Source of the DNA: a virus | Virus record (IMG/VR): IMGVR_UViG_3300005600_000040 | Location: 1-47,399 of that record | Reading direction: 5' to 3' (one strand) | Length of the DNA: 47,399 bases | Shown here: piece by piece, positions 7,441 through 14,589 of the stretch | Layout: each line of letters begins with the position of its first letter | How positions within the stretch are numbered: the first letter of the stretch is position 1 | Made by a program: the position numbers and the translations under genes | The notes under the pieces: model-generated | What the model was told of the DNA's origin: nothing | The model's input: only the letters and a program-made list of their open reading frames with translations | Databases searched by the model: none

Positions 7441-7831
7441 TAAACCTTTCTTTAAACAATTCTATTTCTTCTTCAGTTAATGGGTTATCGGCTACGTTAC
7501 CTGAACCTCCCTCAGAACCGTTTATATCTATTTGTTTACGTTTGGCATAGAGATACTCAGCTAATGTCTTAGAAGCGTTTACAGACTCATTGAGCGTGAC
7601 CTCTTTATATTTCGCATGATTAAAGGCGTATTCTACAACCTCATTCCAATCGGCTTGTGTGGGTTCTCCACCACAAAAATCATTTATATCCAATATCAAT
7701 TCGTAAATACCAGAAAGCCCTCTTGGATCCCGTCCGTTCATTACGGATTCCAGGAATACCAAGGGGTCTTTAGATTTACCCTGATTTATAAGATCTCTTA
7801 AATCTTCTATAGATATATGTTTTACAGTCAT
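7427..7831 (-). CDS. putative small terminase subunit
   Basis: A 134-aa protein in the position expected for TerS, immediately upstream of the terminase ATPase gene and overlapping it. It is helical, with a DWNEVVEYAFNHAKYKEVTL segment and an acidic C-terminal tail (NPLTEEEIELFKERFNDEF) such as TerS proteins use to contact TerL. I see no definite family motif, so the assignment is contextual. ATG 7831 is chosen; an upstream TTG at 7867 would add 12 residues. Neither has a strong Shine-Dalgarno. Confidence 0.65.
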   Translation of the reverse strand: MTVKHISIEDLRDLINQGKSKDPLVFLESVMNGRDPRGLSGIYELILDINDFCGGEPTQADWNEVVEYAFNHAKYKEVTLNESVNASKTLAEYLYAKRKQIDINGSEGGSGNVADNPLTEEEIELFKERFNDEF

Positions 7832-7909
7832 GGTTAATTTATAAATTCTTCCGGCTTCGAAATTCAATATAAATTAAATAAGAGGTGATGTAAATTTCAG
7901 GCAATAAAA

Positions 7910-7929
7910 AACCCCGCCGAAGCAGGGTT
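7910..7929 (-). terminator. rho-independent terminator with UUCG tetraloop
   Basis: On the minus strand AACCCTGC-TTCG-GCGGGGTT forms an 8-bp stem (one G-U pair) capped by a UUCG tetraloop and followed by TTTTATTG. It closes the transcript of the 7953-8240 gene and separates early minus-strand genes from the packaging genes. Confidence 0.9.
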
Positions 7930-7952
7930 ATCTTAAAAGGTAGGATGTGGTT

Positions 7953-8240
7953 TTATTTAGAACTTAGATAACATAAAGCGCGACCTAGATGAGGGAAAAC
8001 TTGAAAATCTGTAGGTTTAGTATCCAATCCGTTTTCATAGATATCTATAATAAATACTGATTCATTAGTCATAAGTTGTTGAGTGTTAGCGGTGTTAACG
8101 TATAGGACGTACTCAACATCTTCGCTTTTAATGTAAACACCTTCCCATTTAGGGTTAAGTTCTTTAACAGGTTTTATTTCAGAGTTAGGTATGAGTAATG
8201 CTAGGTATTTTCGAATTTGAGGGTAAGTTACAACTTTCAT
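7953..8240 (-). CDS. early protein of unknown function (95 aa)
   Basis: A 95-aa protein with mixed alpha/beta pattern (YVLYVNTANTQQL, SVFIIDIYENGL) and no recognised family. It is a single-gene transcription unit: its own promoter and a 46-nt stem-loop leader lie upstream (8258-8325) and a strong terminator lies 23 nt downstream. The ATG is preceded by the recurrent early leader AAACAGGAATAAAATT. The same promoter-leader drives the H1-like gene at 18564, so the two are probably expressed together early in infection. Confidence 0.7.
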   Translation of the reverse strand: MKVVTYPQIRKYLALLIPNSEIKPVKELNPKWEGVYIKSEDVEYVLYVNTANTQQLMTNESVFIIDIYENGLDTKPTDFQVFPHLGRALCYLSSK

Positions 8241-8257
8241 AATTTTATTCCTGTTTT

Positions 8258-8325
8258 CTGTTTCTGGTTAAGCGGTATTGCTTAACCAGTGAATTCATTA
8301 TTACAAAGAAAGAGCCTGATTACAA
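8258..8325 (-). promoter_or_regulatory. early promoter and stem-loop leader, copy 1
   Basis: On the minus strand TTGTAA (8325-8320), a 16-nt spacer and TAATAAT (8303-8297) form a promoter. The start of the transcript contains CTGGTTAAGC-AATACC-GCTTAACCAG (8289-8264), a perfect 10-bp stem with 6-nt loop. The 46 nt from the -10 onward are nearly identical to 18501-18546 on the plus strand. In the second copy two stem positions differ, one to a G-T (wobble) pair and one to a mismatch, so most of the hairpin is preserved. Confidence 0.75.
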
Positions 8326-8332
8326 GCTCTTT
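8309..8332 (-). terminator. hairpin overlapping the end of the 8320-8565 gene
   Basis: AAAGAGC (minus, 8332-8326) pairs with GCTCTTT (8315-8309) around a 10-nt loop that includes the stop codon of the upstream gene. TTTCTTTG follows. This is a plausible but modest terminator. The -35 box of the next promoter lies within its loop. Confidence 0.6.
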
Positions 8333-8565
8333 TTAAATTCTTTCCATTCTTTTTTGATATGGGCGATTGTAAACTCATCTTGAGAATACGCAAAACCTAA
8401 GTCTACTAGATCACACTCTTCGTCACCGTTATCAAATACATCACCGCTTGAAAGTTTTTCACCTGTTAGGTATTGTGCGAACGCTGCAAGGGTTGATTCG
8501 ATTTTAGCTAGTTCTTTATTTTTACCTACTAGAGAAACTTGATGGCTAACTACTTCTAATTTCAT
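8320..8565 (-). CDS. early protein of unknown function (81 aa)
   Basis: An 81-aa protein, acidic in the middle (FDNGDEECDLVDLGFAY) and basic at the C-terminus (KKEWKEFKKSL). No family is recognised. It is a single-gene unit with its own promoter (8606-8633), whose -10 region and initial transcript match the promoter at 27822. The ATG follows the repeated early leader AAAACAGGAAAACAGCC. Early expression is inferred from that promoter class. Confidence 0.65.
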   Translation of the reverse strand: MKLEVVSHQVSLVGKNKELAKIESTLAAFAQYLTGEKLSSGDVFDNGDEECDLVDLGFAYSQDEFTIAHIKKEWKEFKKSL

Positions 8566-8596
8566 GGCTGTTTTCCTGTTTTGCTTAACTCTTTAA

Positions 8597-8633
8597 CTTG
8601 AGTTCATAATAGCATGATGAAGAGAAGTTGCAA
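8597..8633 (-). promoter_or_regulatory. early promoter, class TATTATGAACTCAAG
   Basis: On the minus strand TTGCAA (8633-8628), a 16-nt spacer and TATTAT (8611-8606) precede GAACTCAAG. The plus-strand promoter at 27822-27849 has TTGCAT, the same 16-nt spacing, TATTAT and the same GAACTCAAG, although the spacers differ. Both genes carry the downstream leader AAAACAGGAAAAACAG or a near copy. Confidence 0.75.
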
Positions 8634-8646
8634 CACTTTTCTTAAA

Positions 8647-8844
8647 TTATTTTGAAGAAAGTTTTTTAAGTTCCAATCTTAACCCTACGATAACGTCCTC
8701 AGGTAAACCACCATACTCCAATAATTCATGCGCGGTATCTATAGCACGTTGCATCCGGTCTATGTGATCCTGAGCTTCCTGTTTAGGGCATAGCGTACCG
8801 CAACAAAGGAAATCACCTTCTAAGAGGTTAACGGGGCTTGACAT
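8647..8844 (-). CDS. small early protein, unknown function (65 aa)
   Basis: A 65-aa protein with three cysteines near the N-terminus (FLCCGTLCPKQ) followed by two predicted helices (DHIDRMQRAIDTAHELLEY, VIVGLRLELKKL). The Cys cluster could bind metal or form disulfides; no family is recognised. Its start overlaps the 8828-8974 gene, and it is the last gene of the coupled minus-strand run that begins at the exonuclease. Confidence 0.6.
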   Translation of the reverse strand: MSSPVNLLEGDFLCCGTLCPKQEAQDHIDRMQRAIDTAHELLEYGGLPEDVIVGLRLELKKLSSK

Positions 8845-8974
8845 ATTTTAATTCCTTCATTAGCTGGTGGAATGATTTACCGCTAGGTTTATTTCCATCC
8901 GGTAAAGGTTTTATTGAACAACGGCAATTAAAAGTTTGAGGAGGTCTACCATATAACAGTTTAAACTTTTTCAT
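8828..8974 (-). CDS. 48-aa basic Cys-containing protein
   Basis: The frame starts at ATG 8974, overlapping the stop of the zinc-ribbon gene (ATGA), and ends at TAA 8828-8830. It begins MKKFKLLYGRPPQTFNCRCS and is basic. The FNCRC motif resembles the NCRC found at the end of MuF/gp7-like head domains, but the protein is too short for homology to be safe. Support comes from the ATGA coupling and the GAAGG Shine-Dalgarno. Confidence 0.5.
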   Translation of the reverse strand: MKKFKLLYGRPPQTFNCRCSIKPLPDGNKPSGKSFHQLMKELKYVKPR

Positions 8975-9141
8975 CCTTCAAACTCCAGGTCGGCTTCTTT
9001 ATGTATTTCAAACTTAGCACCACACCACTCACACTCATAAATATCACCACGAGGGTCATCTAAATATCCGTCTGTTATTTTATTACATTCTGGACAACGA
9101 CATTTAACTTCTCTAACGATTAATACTGTTTGGGTTTTCAT
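8971..9141 (-). CDS. 56-aa zinc-ribbon protein
   Basis: The frame starts at ATG 9141, overlapping the previous stop (ATGA), and ends at TGA 8971. Two CxxC-type knuckles are visible, KCRCPECNK and YECEWCGAK, spaced about 20 residues apart as in a zinc ribbon. Such small phage proteins often bind nucleic acids or host transcription proteins; no specific role can be assigned. It belongs to a tightly coupled run of small early genes. Confidence 0.7.
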   Translation of the reverse strand: MKTQTVLIVREVKCRCPECNKITDGYLDDPRGDIYECEWCGAKFEIHKEADLEFEG

Positions 9142-9353
9142 AACTTATCCTTTAATTGTGAATAACTAACTAGAACAACCTGAGCAGGATTATCATGCTC
9201 TAGTATGGTGTTTAACATAGCACGTAAACCGTCATCGTACCTAGCGTACAAATTCATATATTTACGTGCTAAGCGTTTTATCTGCTTATCCTTATTACCG
9301 TCACAAAGATAAGCAGATAACGCCATATTAATTATCATGGTTATCGGTTGCAT
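9138..9353 (-). CDS. small early protein, unknown function (71 aa)
   Basis: A 71-aa largely helical protein (KDKQIKRLARKYMNLYARYD), basic in the first half. The ATG at 9353 follows GAGGAAGTAA, the same ribosome binding context as the adjacent gene. It overlaps genes on both sides. No family recognised. Confidence 0.6.
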   Translation of the reverse strand: MQPITMIINMALSAYLCDGNKDKQIKRLARKYMNLYARYDDGLRAMLNTILEHDNPAQVVLVSYSQLKDKL

Positions 9354-9561
9354 TTACTTCCTCTGGGTAACAAGACCATGTAGTTTCACTAATTCCAAAG
9401 CCTTGTTGTCTGTCTATTTCGCTAACAGGCATACTCCCAGCAATGATATTCCCATAGGATTCCGCAGCTTCATAATCAGTTGCTTTGATATTAGGGAGAA
9501 TAACTCTACGACCTGTATCTGATTCTTCAATTTCAATACTGAATTCTTTTAACTCACTCAT
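9328..9561 (-). CDS. small acidic early protein, unknown function (77 aa)
   Basis: A 77-aa acidic protein starting MSELKEFSIEIEESDTGRRV. The region ILPNIKATDYEAAESYGNI resembles the fold of small phage proteins of unknown role, but I name no family. Two ATGs in tandem (9564, 9561) follow GGAAG; the second has better spacing. It immediately follows the exonuclease stop. Confidence 0.6.
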   Translation of the reverse strand: MSELKEFSIEIEESDTGRRVILPNIKATDYEAAESYGNIIAGSMPVSEIDRQQGFGISETTWSCYPEEVNATDNHDN

Positions 9562-9564
9562 CAT

Positions 9565-10143
9565 TTACTTCCTCTTAAATTTAAACGGGTCAGGTGGAGC
9601 TTTACCGCCATTGCGATTACCTATTAGCTGACCCCACATCTTACAGATATACCATGCTTGGTATTTAGCATCATCTAGAGCGTTATGAAGTGTCCCACCA
9701 GTTTTCCTATCTAAACCACCACGAGCAGACTCGTACATATCTTTAACAGTACGGCAATCGCGAATATTCCAGAATTTCCATGGGATCTCCAGATTATGTT
9801 GGCGATAAGCGTGTTCCATTTTACTAATGTCGAAAGTCGCTCCGTTACCCCATGGCTTACAGTCAGTAGGTAAGTATAACTGGAGCTCTTTTAGGACGTC
9901 TGACAGACTGTCAAGGCCGTTTAGCGCTGCTTTTGCTTTGGGGTTTTGACCTTTCCACCACTCGACGGTAGATTTATCAATGGTTCGGTTCTGGTCTTCC
10001 CAGTCCAATTCACGGTAAAAAGTGTTAGGGGATATCACTCCCTGGACGGGGCAAAACATAACTACACCGATGGAAATGATTGCTGCATCTTCGTTTAACC
10101 CCATTGTTTCCAAATCTATCATTGCATGTCTGCATTCGTACAT
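9565..10143 (-). CDS. DnaQ-like 3'-5' exonuclease (DexA / Rv2179c-like)
   Basis: A 192-aa DEDD-superfamily exonuclease. Exo I is MIDLETMGL (residues 8-16, D-x-E). Exo II is WGNGATFDISKMEHAY (about 98-113, the D of FDI). Exo III is LHNALDDAKYQA (about 152-163), an HxxxxD arrangement as in DEDDh enzymes. The length and the NGATFD motif match the T4 DexA / Rv2179c-like group that degrades single-stranded DNA or RNA. It could recycle nucleotides from host DNA or process replication ends. It is coupled (TAATG) to the upstream primase-tail paralogue. Confidence 0.88.
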   Translation of the reverse strand: MYECRHAMIDLETMGLNEDAAIISIGVVMFCPVQGVISPNTFYRELDWEDQNRTIDKSTVEWWKGQNPKAKAALNGLDSLSDVLKELQLYLPTDCKPWGNGATFDISKMEHAYRQHNLEIPWKFWNIRDCRTVKDMYESARGGLDRKTGGTLHNALDDAKYQAWYICKMWGQLIGNRNGGKAPPDPFKFKRK

Positions 10144-10535
10144 TATTCTTGCTCCAGGAAGTCGTCAATATCTTGTTCTTCTGTTTTAAACTTAACAGCT
10201 TTAAAACATCGCATATTACAATTACCAATACCGTATATAAAACCCAAATCTTCCATAGTTGTTTTAAACGATATTTTAGTGTAATCGGTTTTTATATTTT
10301 CTTCATTGCAAAAATCTTGAAAATCTAAATACAAGTCACCGAGTAAGATTTTGTCCAAGTCGTTTTTAGTTCTTTCCAAGCGTTTTGATTCAAATAGTTT
10401 TACGACTTCTCTTAATCCTTTTTGCTGTTTAGCTAATTTAATTAGATGTTCAATACCGTTCTCGATAGAACCGTAATTTTTAATTATCGCATTAGATGAA
10501 TCTCTATCTAGTTTTATTTTGTAGGTATCAGTCAT
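10143..10535 (-). CDS. stand-alone paralogue of the PrimPol-helicase C-terminal domain
   Basis: A 130-aa protein whose second half, LGDLYLDFQDFCNEENIKTD through GFIYGIGNCNMRCFKAVK, aligns without gaps to the last domain of the primase-helicase at 10804-13386 (LGDCFMEFQEFCNNFSINNR through GIVYGVGSGNVRVFKGIQ). In D5-type helicases this is the C-terminal winged-helix DNA-binding domain. The first 60 residues are unrelated and basic. It probably binds the same DNA or partner as the helicase tail, as a loader, competitor or regulator. ATG 10535 with an upstream GGA is chosen. Confidence 0.75.
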   Translation of the reverse strand: MTDTYKIKLDRDSSNAIIKNYGSIENGIEHLIKLAKQQKGLREVVKLFESKRLERTKNDLDKILLGDLYLDFQDFCNEENIKTDYTKISFKTTMEDLGFIYGIGNCNMRCFKAVKFKTEEQDIDDFLEQE

Positions 10536-10803
10536 AATAAAATCCAAGTTAATAAATATAAAGTTATAGTACCAAAAAACTCCGAAATTAACAAATATAA
10601 TTAATCTGTATAACGCTGTTAAAATTGTTAGCGTTTAACGTTGCATATACTTATATGTATATAGATATCACCTCTCATTTTATTTTACTACGTAGTATAC
10701 CTCTTTAAACATGAACAACTTTAACACCGTTATATAAATTAAATTAATATTATTAACAGATAAAAAACCAATCTAGAGAAAAACGTCCTTGTTAACTCTG
10801 CCA
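10536..10803 (-). promoter_or_regulatory. 268-bp AT-rich non-coding region with inverted repeats (regulatory or origin candidate)
   Basis: No gene fits here. The region holds AACGCT/AGCGTT inverted repeats around 12 nt (10613-10636), the perfect repeat ATATAC-TTATAT-GTATAT (10646-10663) and the 25-bp element shared with the portal leader (10678-10702). It lies between a helicase and its C-terminal-domain paralogue. It could be the promoter of the downstream gene run, the replication origin bound by the winged-helix domain, or both. Calling it an origin is inference. Confidence 0.5.
10678..10702 (-). repeat. shared upstream element, copy B
   Basis: On the minus strand this reads AGGTATACTACGTAG followed by TAAAATAAAA, matching copy A at 5752-5777. 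TACGTA at its centre is itself palindromic. Confidence 0.65.
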
Positions 10804-13386
10804 TCAAGTGAAATCCAGTTCTTGTTCCAAACCGTTAAAGTCGTCACCCGCTACGGACTGTCCACCCTTGTTAACTTGTATACCTTTAAATACTCTCACA
10901 TTCCCGGAACCTACACCATAAACAATACCCATATCCTCCATGGACGATTTAAAAGCCTGTTTAGTAAATCGGTTATTAATGCTAAAGTTATTACAAAATT
11001 CTTGGAATTCCATAAAGCAATCACCCAAACTAATCGTATCTTCCGTGTTATTAGTTTGTTCCAAACACTCACTAATGAAGAACGCGACTGGGTTACTTTC
11101 ATTTAACCATTCAGCTTTGGCTAACTGACAGCTTTTAGGCTCTTGGAATTTACCGCGCTGACGCAACCGTTGAAGACCTTGTAATGCTCGGTTCATTACC
11201 CCTGCCAATTCATTTTTAATAATCTGGTCAGGTAGGTCTAAAATAGCATTACCCTCATGGAAACCACGGTTAAAAGGGATAACCATTGCGCGACGACGTG
11301 TACCACGGCTGATGTCCTTAGTTTTGGGATAACCATTACTAAGCATTGCAACACTGCATACCCGTTGGAATTGGAACCCCTTTTCCCCTTTAGGGTTAGC
11401 AGTACTCACACCGTCTTCACTTAGTTTCTTTAGAATACCATCTGGTAAAATAGTATTCTTATTAAGGTCATCGTCATATACCAATAGTTTTCCTGGAAGT
11501 TCAGCCATAGCATGCTTGTCACCACGAGCACCGCCTTCAAAACGACTCAGCTCTTCGGGCATTACGGCTTCACCTAATATACCACTGATAATTTTAAACA
11601 GTGTGGACTTACCATCACCGCCTGGACCTTTCATTAACCACCAATGAGCAGGACGTTTATCGGGGTGTAATATGTAACCCATATATTCTTCAAAGTGACG
11701 TACCATATCTTCAGTGTCTGGGAAGTTACCAAATATCTCACGGATAGACTTATCAAATAAAGGGCATTCCGCTCCTGGAGTATATTCAACGTCAATCACC
11801 TGTAGTAAATAACTACTCGGCTTATGTTCCCTCAACTTCCCGACGCCTTTTTCATCTATCCATAACTCACCATTACGACAGTTAATAACTGGATAAGGTT
11901 TTTGTGTTAACCGGAGGACATCTTTATTAGTGGCGCATATACGCTCCATAATACTTAAAGCTTCTGTGACTATTGCGTTCTCTTTAACCTTAATATAAAT
12001 TTCTTCGCGCATCTTATCCAACACTTTGGTAATTTGTTTACCTACATACTGCTTATTGATTGGTGTCCAGTGAGTACCATTATAAATCCAGAATTGACTA
12101 CTATTACTAAAAACGATACCTTTACCTTTACGGAATTTAACCTGCTTTGTTTTTTCCGCTAATATACGGCCTAAATCCTCAGCAATTTGCGCTTTGGTTG
12201 CATCTATAATTTGATTGATTACAGATTTATTTAAGCCTGTAGCTTTTTGGATAATACCTAATGCTTTAGCCTGTTCTATTGTTCCGGCTTGCATTGCCGC
12301 CCTTACAGCCTTGGTAATCTCTTCGTCGTCGCTCACATTACTCAATTCGTTAGCTAGTCGTAACGCTAGTCCCGGTTTATAGCTTTTGTTTAACGCTTTT
12401 TCTTCCGTGATGTCAGCAAAGTCAATATCGTCATCGTTATCAAATTCATCCTCAGCGTCGTCACCTGTATTACCCTCAGTAGGTTCAGCAAAGTCAGCAA
12501 AGTCGTCCTCAGCAGAACTCACGGCGGTATTACCACCATAACTGAGCACTTCCTTATATAAGGTGCTTACACTAATCGCGTTAGTTTTATTACTAAGACT
12601 TTCCCAGCGTAGGCGGATTAAATGTATGTCGTCCTCAAAGTCTGGGTCGCCCATACACCAATCAAGGAATTCCTCAATACCACCCCCATTAGTACCGTGA
12701 TGACTACCGCACAATACACGGAACCAACTGTCGTTATCTTTGTAGTCTGTAACAGGTAATTGATTGAGCAGTTTTTCAAGCTCGTAGTTACTCAGTACTC
12801 CGGCCTCAGCTTGTTTACCCTGGACTTCACGCTTTAGTAGTTTTAAAAGCTTTTTGGGTACGTTAGGCGCTTCCCATAATTCTATCCCGTTGGTATCCCA
12901 TTTATAATAATTACCGTTAGGATGTTTACTACCAGCGCAAACAACCTGACGACCTACAGTTTTAAATTCAATACCTTTAAACTGTTCCAACAATTCTTTA
13001 CAATCAAAGTCCGCTGGTTTAGTCATATAATAATGATAACCACCGCTACCCGTGATAACCGTAGGGGCGATTTCACTAAGGTCGAAAACACCTAGGAATT
13101 CGCATAAGCGTTCCAATGCGTTGTCATCTTCTTCGAAATTACGTGGGTCAACATCAATAATTAAATCGGTAGGGTTTAAACGATAGCCGACGTTATAACC
13201 TTTATCAGCGAGTTTTAATGTTTCCGCTACGTTTTTATCGCGTGACATCCATTTACCATAAAGTGGAGTTTTACCGCGTTGCTGTATTTTACCCTTACGA
13301 TTAGTTTGTTTATTCCATATATGGAGTGGGATTAAATCGGAATCGCAATCTAAATACTGCTTTAATTGCTCTCTAATTATATTCAT
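10804..13386 (-). CDS. bifunctional primase-polymerase / D5-like SF3 helicase
   Basis: An 860-aa replication protein. The N-terminal AEP primase-polymerase domain shows LIIDVDPRN (D78, D80), TGSGGYHYY (His about 118) and VVCAGSKHPNG. A long acidic linker follows (about 300-340). The SF3/D5 helicase domain has the Walker A motif GPGGDGKST (about 586-594), a Walker B-like LLVYDDDLNK and SNGYPK/RRRAMVIPF motifs. A C-terminal winged-helix region closes it. It is expected to prime and unwind the phage genome, like NrS-1- and P4-type proteins. Its ATG overlaps the stop of the upstream regulator (ATGA), so the two are co-translated. The C-terminal domain is duplicated at 10143-10535. Confidence 0.92.
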   Translation of the reverse strand: MNIIREQLKQYLDCDSDLIPLHIWNKQTNRKGKIQQRGKTPLYGKWMSRDKNVAETLKLADKGYNVGYRLNPTDLIIDVDPRNFEEDDNALERLCEFLGVFDLSEIAPTVITGSGGYHYYMTKPADFDCKELLEQFKGIEFKTVGRQVVCAGSKHPNGNYYKWDTNGIELWEAPNVPKKLLKLLKREVQGKQAEAGVLSNYELEKLLNQLPVTDYKDNDSWFRVLCGSHHGTNGGGIEEFLDWCMGDPDFEDDIHLIRLRWESLSNKTNAISVSTLYKEVLSYGGNTAVSSAEDDFADFAEPTEGNTGDDAEDEFDNDDDIDFADITEEKALNKSYKPGLALRLANELSNVSDDEEITKAVRAAMQAGTIEQAKALGIIQKATGLNKSVINQIIDATKAQIAEDLGRILAEKTKQVKFRKGKGIVFSNSSQFWIYNGTHWTPINKQYVGKQITKVLDKMREEIYIKVKENAIVTEALSIMERICATNKDVLRLTQKPYPVINCRNGELWIDEKGVGKLREHKPSSYLLQVIDVEYTPGAECPLFDKSIREIFGNFPDTEDMVRHFEEYMGYILHPDKRPAHWWLMKGPGGDGKSTLFKIISGILGEAVMPEELSRFEGGARGDKHAMAELPGKLLVYDDDLNKNTILPDGILKKLSEDGVSTANPKGEKGFQFQRVCSVAMLSNGYPKTKDISRGTRRRAMVIPFNRGFHEGNAILDLPDQIIKNELAGVMNRALQGLQRLRQRGKFQEPKSCQLAKAEWLNESNPVAFFISECLEQTNNTEDTISLGDCFMEFQEFCNNFSINNRFTKQAFKSSMEDMGIVYGVGSGNVRVFKGIQVNKGGQSVAGDDFNGLEQELDFT

Positions 13387-13622
13387 AGATCTGGTCTCAA
13401 GTATTCAGGGCTAAAACGGTTTTTAATAGCTTCGTTTTTCAACGTTGGTATCAATCGTGCGCCTTGTTTACTTATTTGACCTCTTACATGCCATCCCATA
13501 ACAGTATTGATACTTATTCCCATAATACGGGCTAACATGGTGGGACCACCTGCTACCTCTATTAATTCCTTAAGACGAGCCTGACGTATCGCCTGGAGCT
13601 CCTCTTTTGTATATTCAAACAT
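13383..13622 (-). CDS. YdaS-like helix-turn-helix regulator
   Basis: A 79-aa protein with a HTH of YdaS/Cro type: GGPTMLARIMGISINTVMGW followed by HVRGQISKQGARLIP. It lacks any toxin or repressor dimerisation domain. It is first in the primase operon (ATGA overlap) and faces the divergent early region at 13623-13851, so it probably autoregulates the divergent promoters and thereby sets the level of the primase-helicase. YdaS family members act as Cro-like repressors or antitoxins; here a Cro-like role fits the context. Translation starts at ATG 13622 preceded by AAAAAGGTAT. Confidence 0.8.
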   Translation of the reverse strand: MFEYTKEELQAIRQARLKELIEVAGGPTMLARIMGISINTVMGWHVRGQISKQGARLIPTLKNEAIKNRFSPEYLRPDL

Positions 13623-13851
13623 TTGCTATACCTTTTTATACTTTTTGGTGGGTATGCTAATATACGCGCTCTGATAAAAAGCACAATAAATACATACAAT
13701 ATTTTGACAATCTATATTATATAGAACATTAATAATAAAAAGCATTTGCCAATGCGTTAAATCCCACATATAGTGATATCCCACTGGCACACAACATTAA
13801 ACAGTTAGTCAGTAATAACAGTTTTATTTAAACCCTTAAAAGGAAATAACG
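13623..13851. promoter_or_regulatory. divergent early control region
   Basis: This 229-bp region separates the leftward primase operon and the rightward early genes. Rightward: TTGACA at 13704-13709 is followed by the perfect palindrome CTATATTATATAG (13712-13724), an operator candidate inside the promoter. Two ATCCCAC direct repeats sit 17 bp apart (13761, 13778), flanked by TGCCA and TGGCA. Leftward: TTGTGC, 16 nt, TATATT lies about 40 bp upstream of the regulator gene. The adjacent HTH protein is the natural ligand. Confidence 0.6.
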
Positions 13852-14472
13852 ATGTCTAAAGAAATGACACTCAATACCGTAACATTCGCTCTTACACTTG
13901 TTCCTGAAAATGCTGGTAAAATTGACGCCATTAATAAGATTATTCTGGGCGATACTTACACTACCGAAGCACCTGCGAAAACCAAATCTGAAACCAGTAA
14001 ACCAAAAACTGAAACAAAAGCAGCTAAACCACCGGCTAAAGAAGAAAAGTCTGGTATGGATTTCGCAGCGTTTAAAAAGGTAGTTAGCGCAGCTAAAAAA
14101 GAACACGGTGAAGACTTTGTAATGTCTATGCTGGAAGAAGCTGGTTACGAAAGTAAAGGTACATTACTGAAAACAGTAACTTCTGTTGAAGAAGATGAAT
14201 ACGAAACCATCGCTGGTGTGTTGCAGGAAGGACCGACCAAACAAGCTGCTGATGAGCCGGAAGATGACTTAGACGATGACGGTTTTGATGATGACGAACC
14301 TTACAGCGAAGACATCGATCCTGAAGCCGTTAAAACTGCCTTACGCGCTAAAGCAAAAGAAGACCGTGACGAAGCCAAAGCGATTATGACTAAACACGGT
14401 GCAGCAACGCTGAGTAAAGTAGCTGATCTTTCTCAAGATAAACTTGCAGCGATTATGAAAGAACTAGCCTAA
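13852..14472 (+). CDS. early two-domain protein with acidic linker, unknown function
   Basis: A 206-aa protein. After a short N-terminal domain and a Lys/Thr/Pro-rich linker (30-65) come two helical modules of similar pattern: MDFAAFKKVVSAAKKEHGED (about 68-120) and IDPEAVKTALRAKAKEDRDE to the C-terminus (about 155-206). They are separated by a strongly acidic stretch (EPEDDLDDDGFDDDEPY). The C-terminal module (KHGAATLSKVADLSQDKLAA) resembles a repeat found at the ends of several phage DNA-metabolism proteins. A DNA-linked role is plausible but unproven. It is the first gene of the rightward early region, with Shine-Dalgarno AAAAGGAAATAACG. Confidence 0.65.
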   Translation: MSKEMTLNTVTFALTLVPENAGKIDAINKIILGDTYTTEAPAKTKSETSKPKTETKAAKPPAKEEKSGMDFAAFKKVVSAAKKEHGEDFVMSMLEEAGYESKGTLLKTVTSVEEDEYETIAGVLQEGPTKQAADEPEDDLDDDGFDDDEPYSEDIDPEAVKTALRAKAKEDRDEAKAIMTKHGAATLSKVADLSQDKLAAIMKELA

Positions 14473-14567
14473 CGGTTAGTCGGTGTTACCCTACACCATT
14501 AGTAAGAGATTCCAAGTTACTAAAGATTTAAGGGTTCCAGTTTTCGGTCTGGGTTAATAAAACCGTT
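14471..14567 (+). ncRNA. cloverleaf-like structured RNA region, candidate
   Basis: Four nested or adjacent helices can be drawn. Closing stem: AACGGTT (14471-14477) with AACCGTT (14561-14567). Hairpins: GGTGT/ACACC (14482-14497), TTAGTAA/TTACTAA (14499-14523, 11-nt loop) and TCCAG/CTGGG (14536-14553, including a G-U pair). The layout recalls a tRNA cloverleaf, but the anticodon-like loop is 11 nt and there is no GTTCRA T-loop, so I do not call a tRNA. The 5' end overlaps the stop codon of the preceding gene. Possible roles are a 3' UTR regulatory element or a small RNA. Confidence 0.45.
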
Positions 14568-14589
14568 CGCCTCTCTTTAGTTCATTTAC

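Noticed and set aside
7870-7890. shared AGAGGTGAT sequence with 10660-10675 as a promoter motif
   Set aside because: It resembles a Shine-Dalgarno-like purine run by chance and the flanks do not align further.
8828-8974. fragment of a second MuF head protein
   Set aside because: Only the NCRC motif is shared; the remainder does not align and the gene is intact with coupling signals.
13383-13622. lysogeny repressor or toxin-antitoxin component
   Set aside because: There is no integrase, excisionase, partition system or adjacent toxin; the gene is coupled to the replication protein.
13828-14106. minus-strand Phe/Cys-rich frame
   Set aside because: It is the antisense shadow of the Lys/Glu-rich early gene at 13852; its composition (FFSR, CFCFSF) reflects reverse-complemented AAA/GAA codons.
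14471-14567. tRNA gene
   Set aside because: A cloverleaf-like fold exists, but the anticodon-like loop has 11 nt, the T-loop consensus is missing and no CCA-type acceptor end is present.
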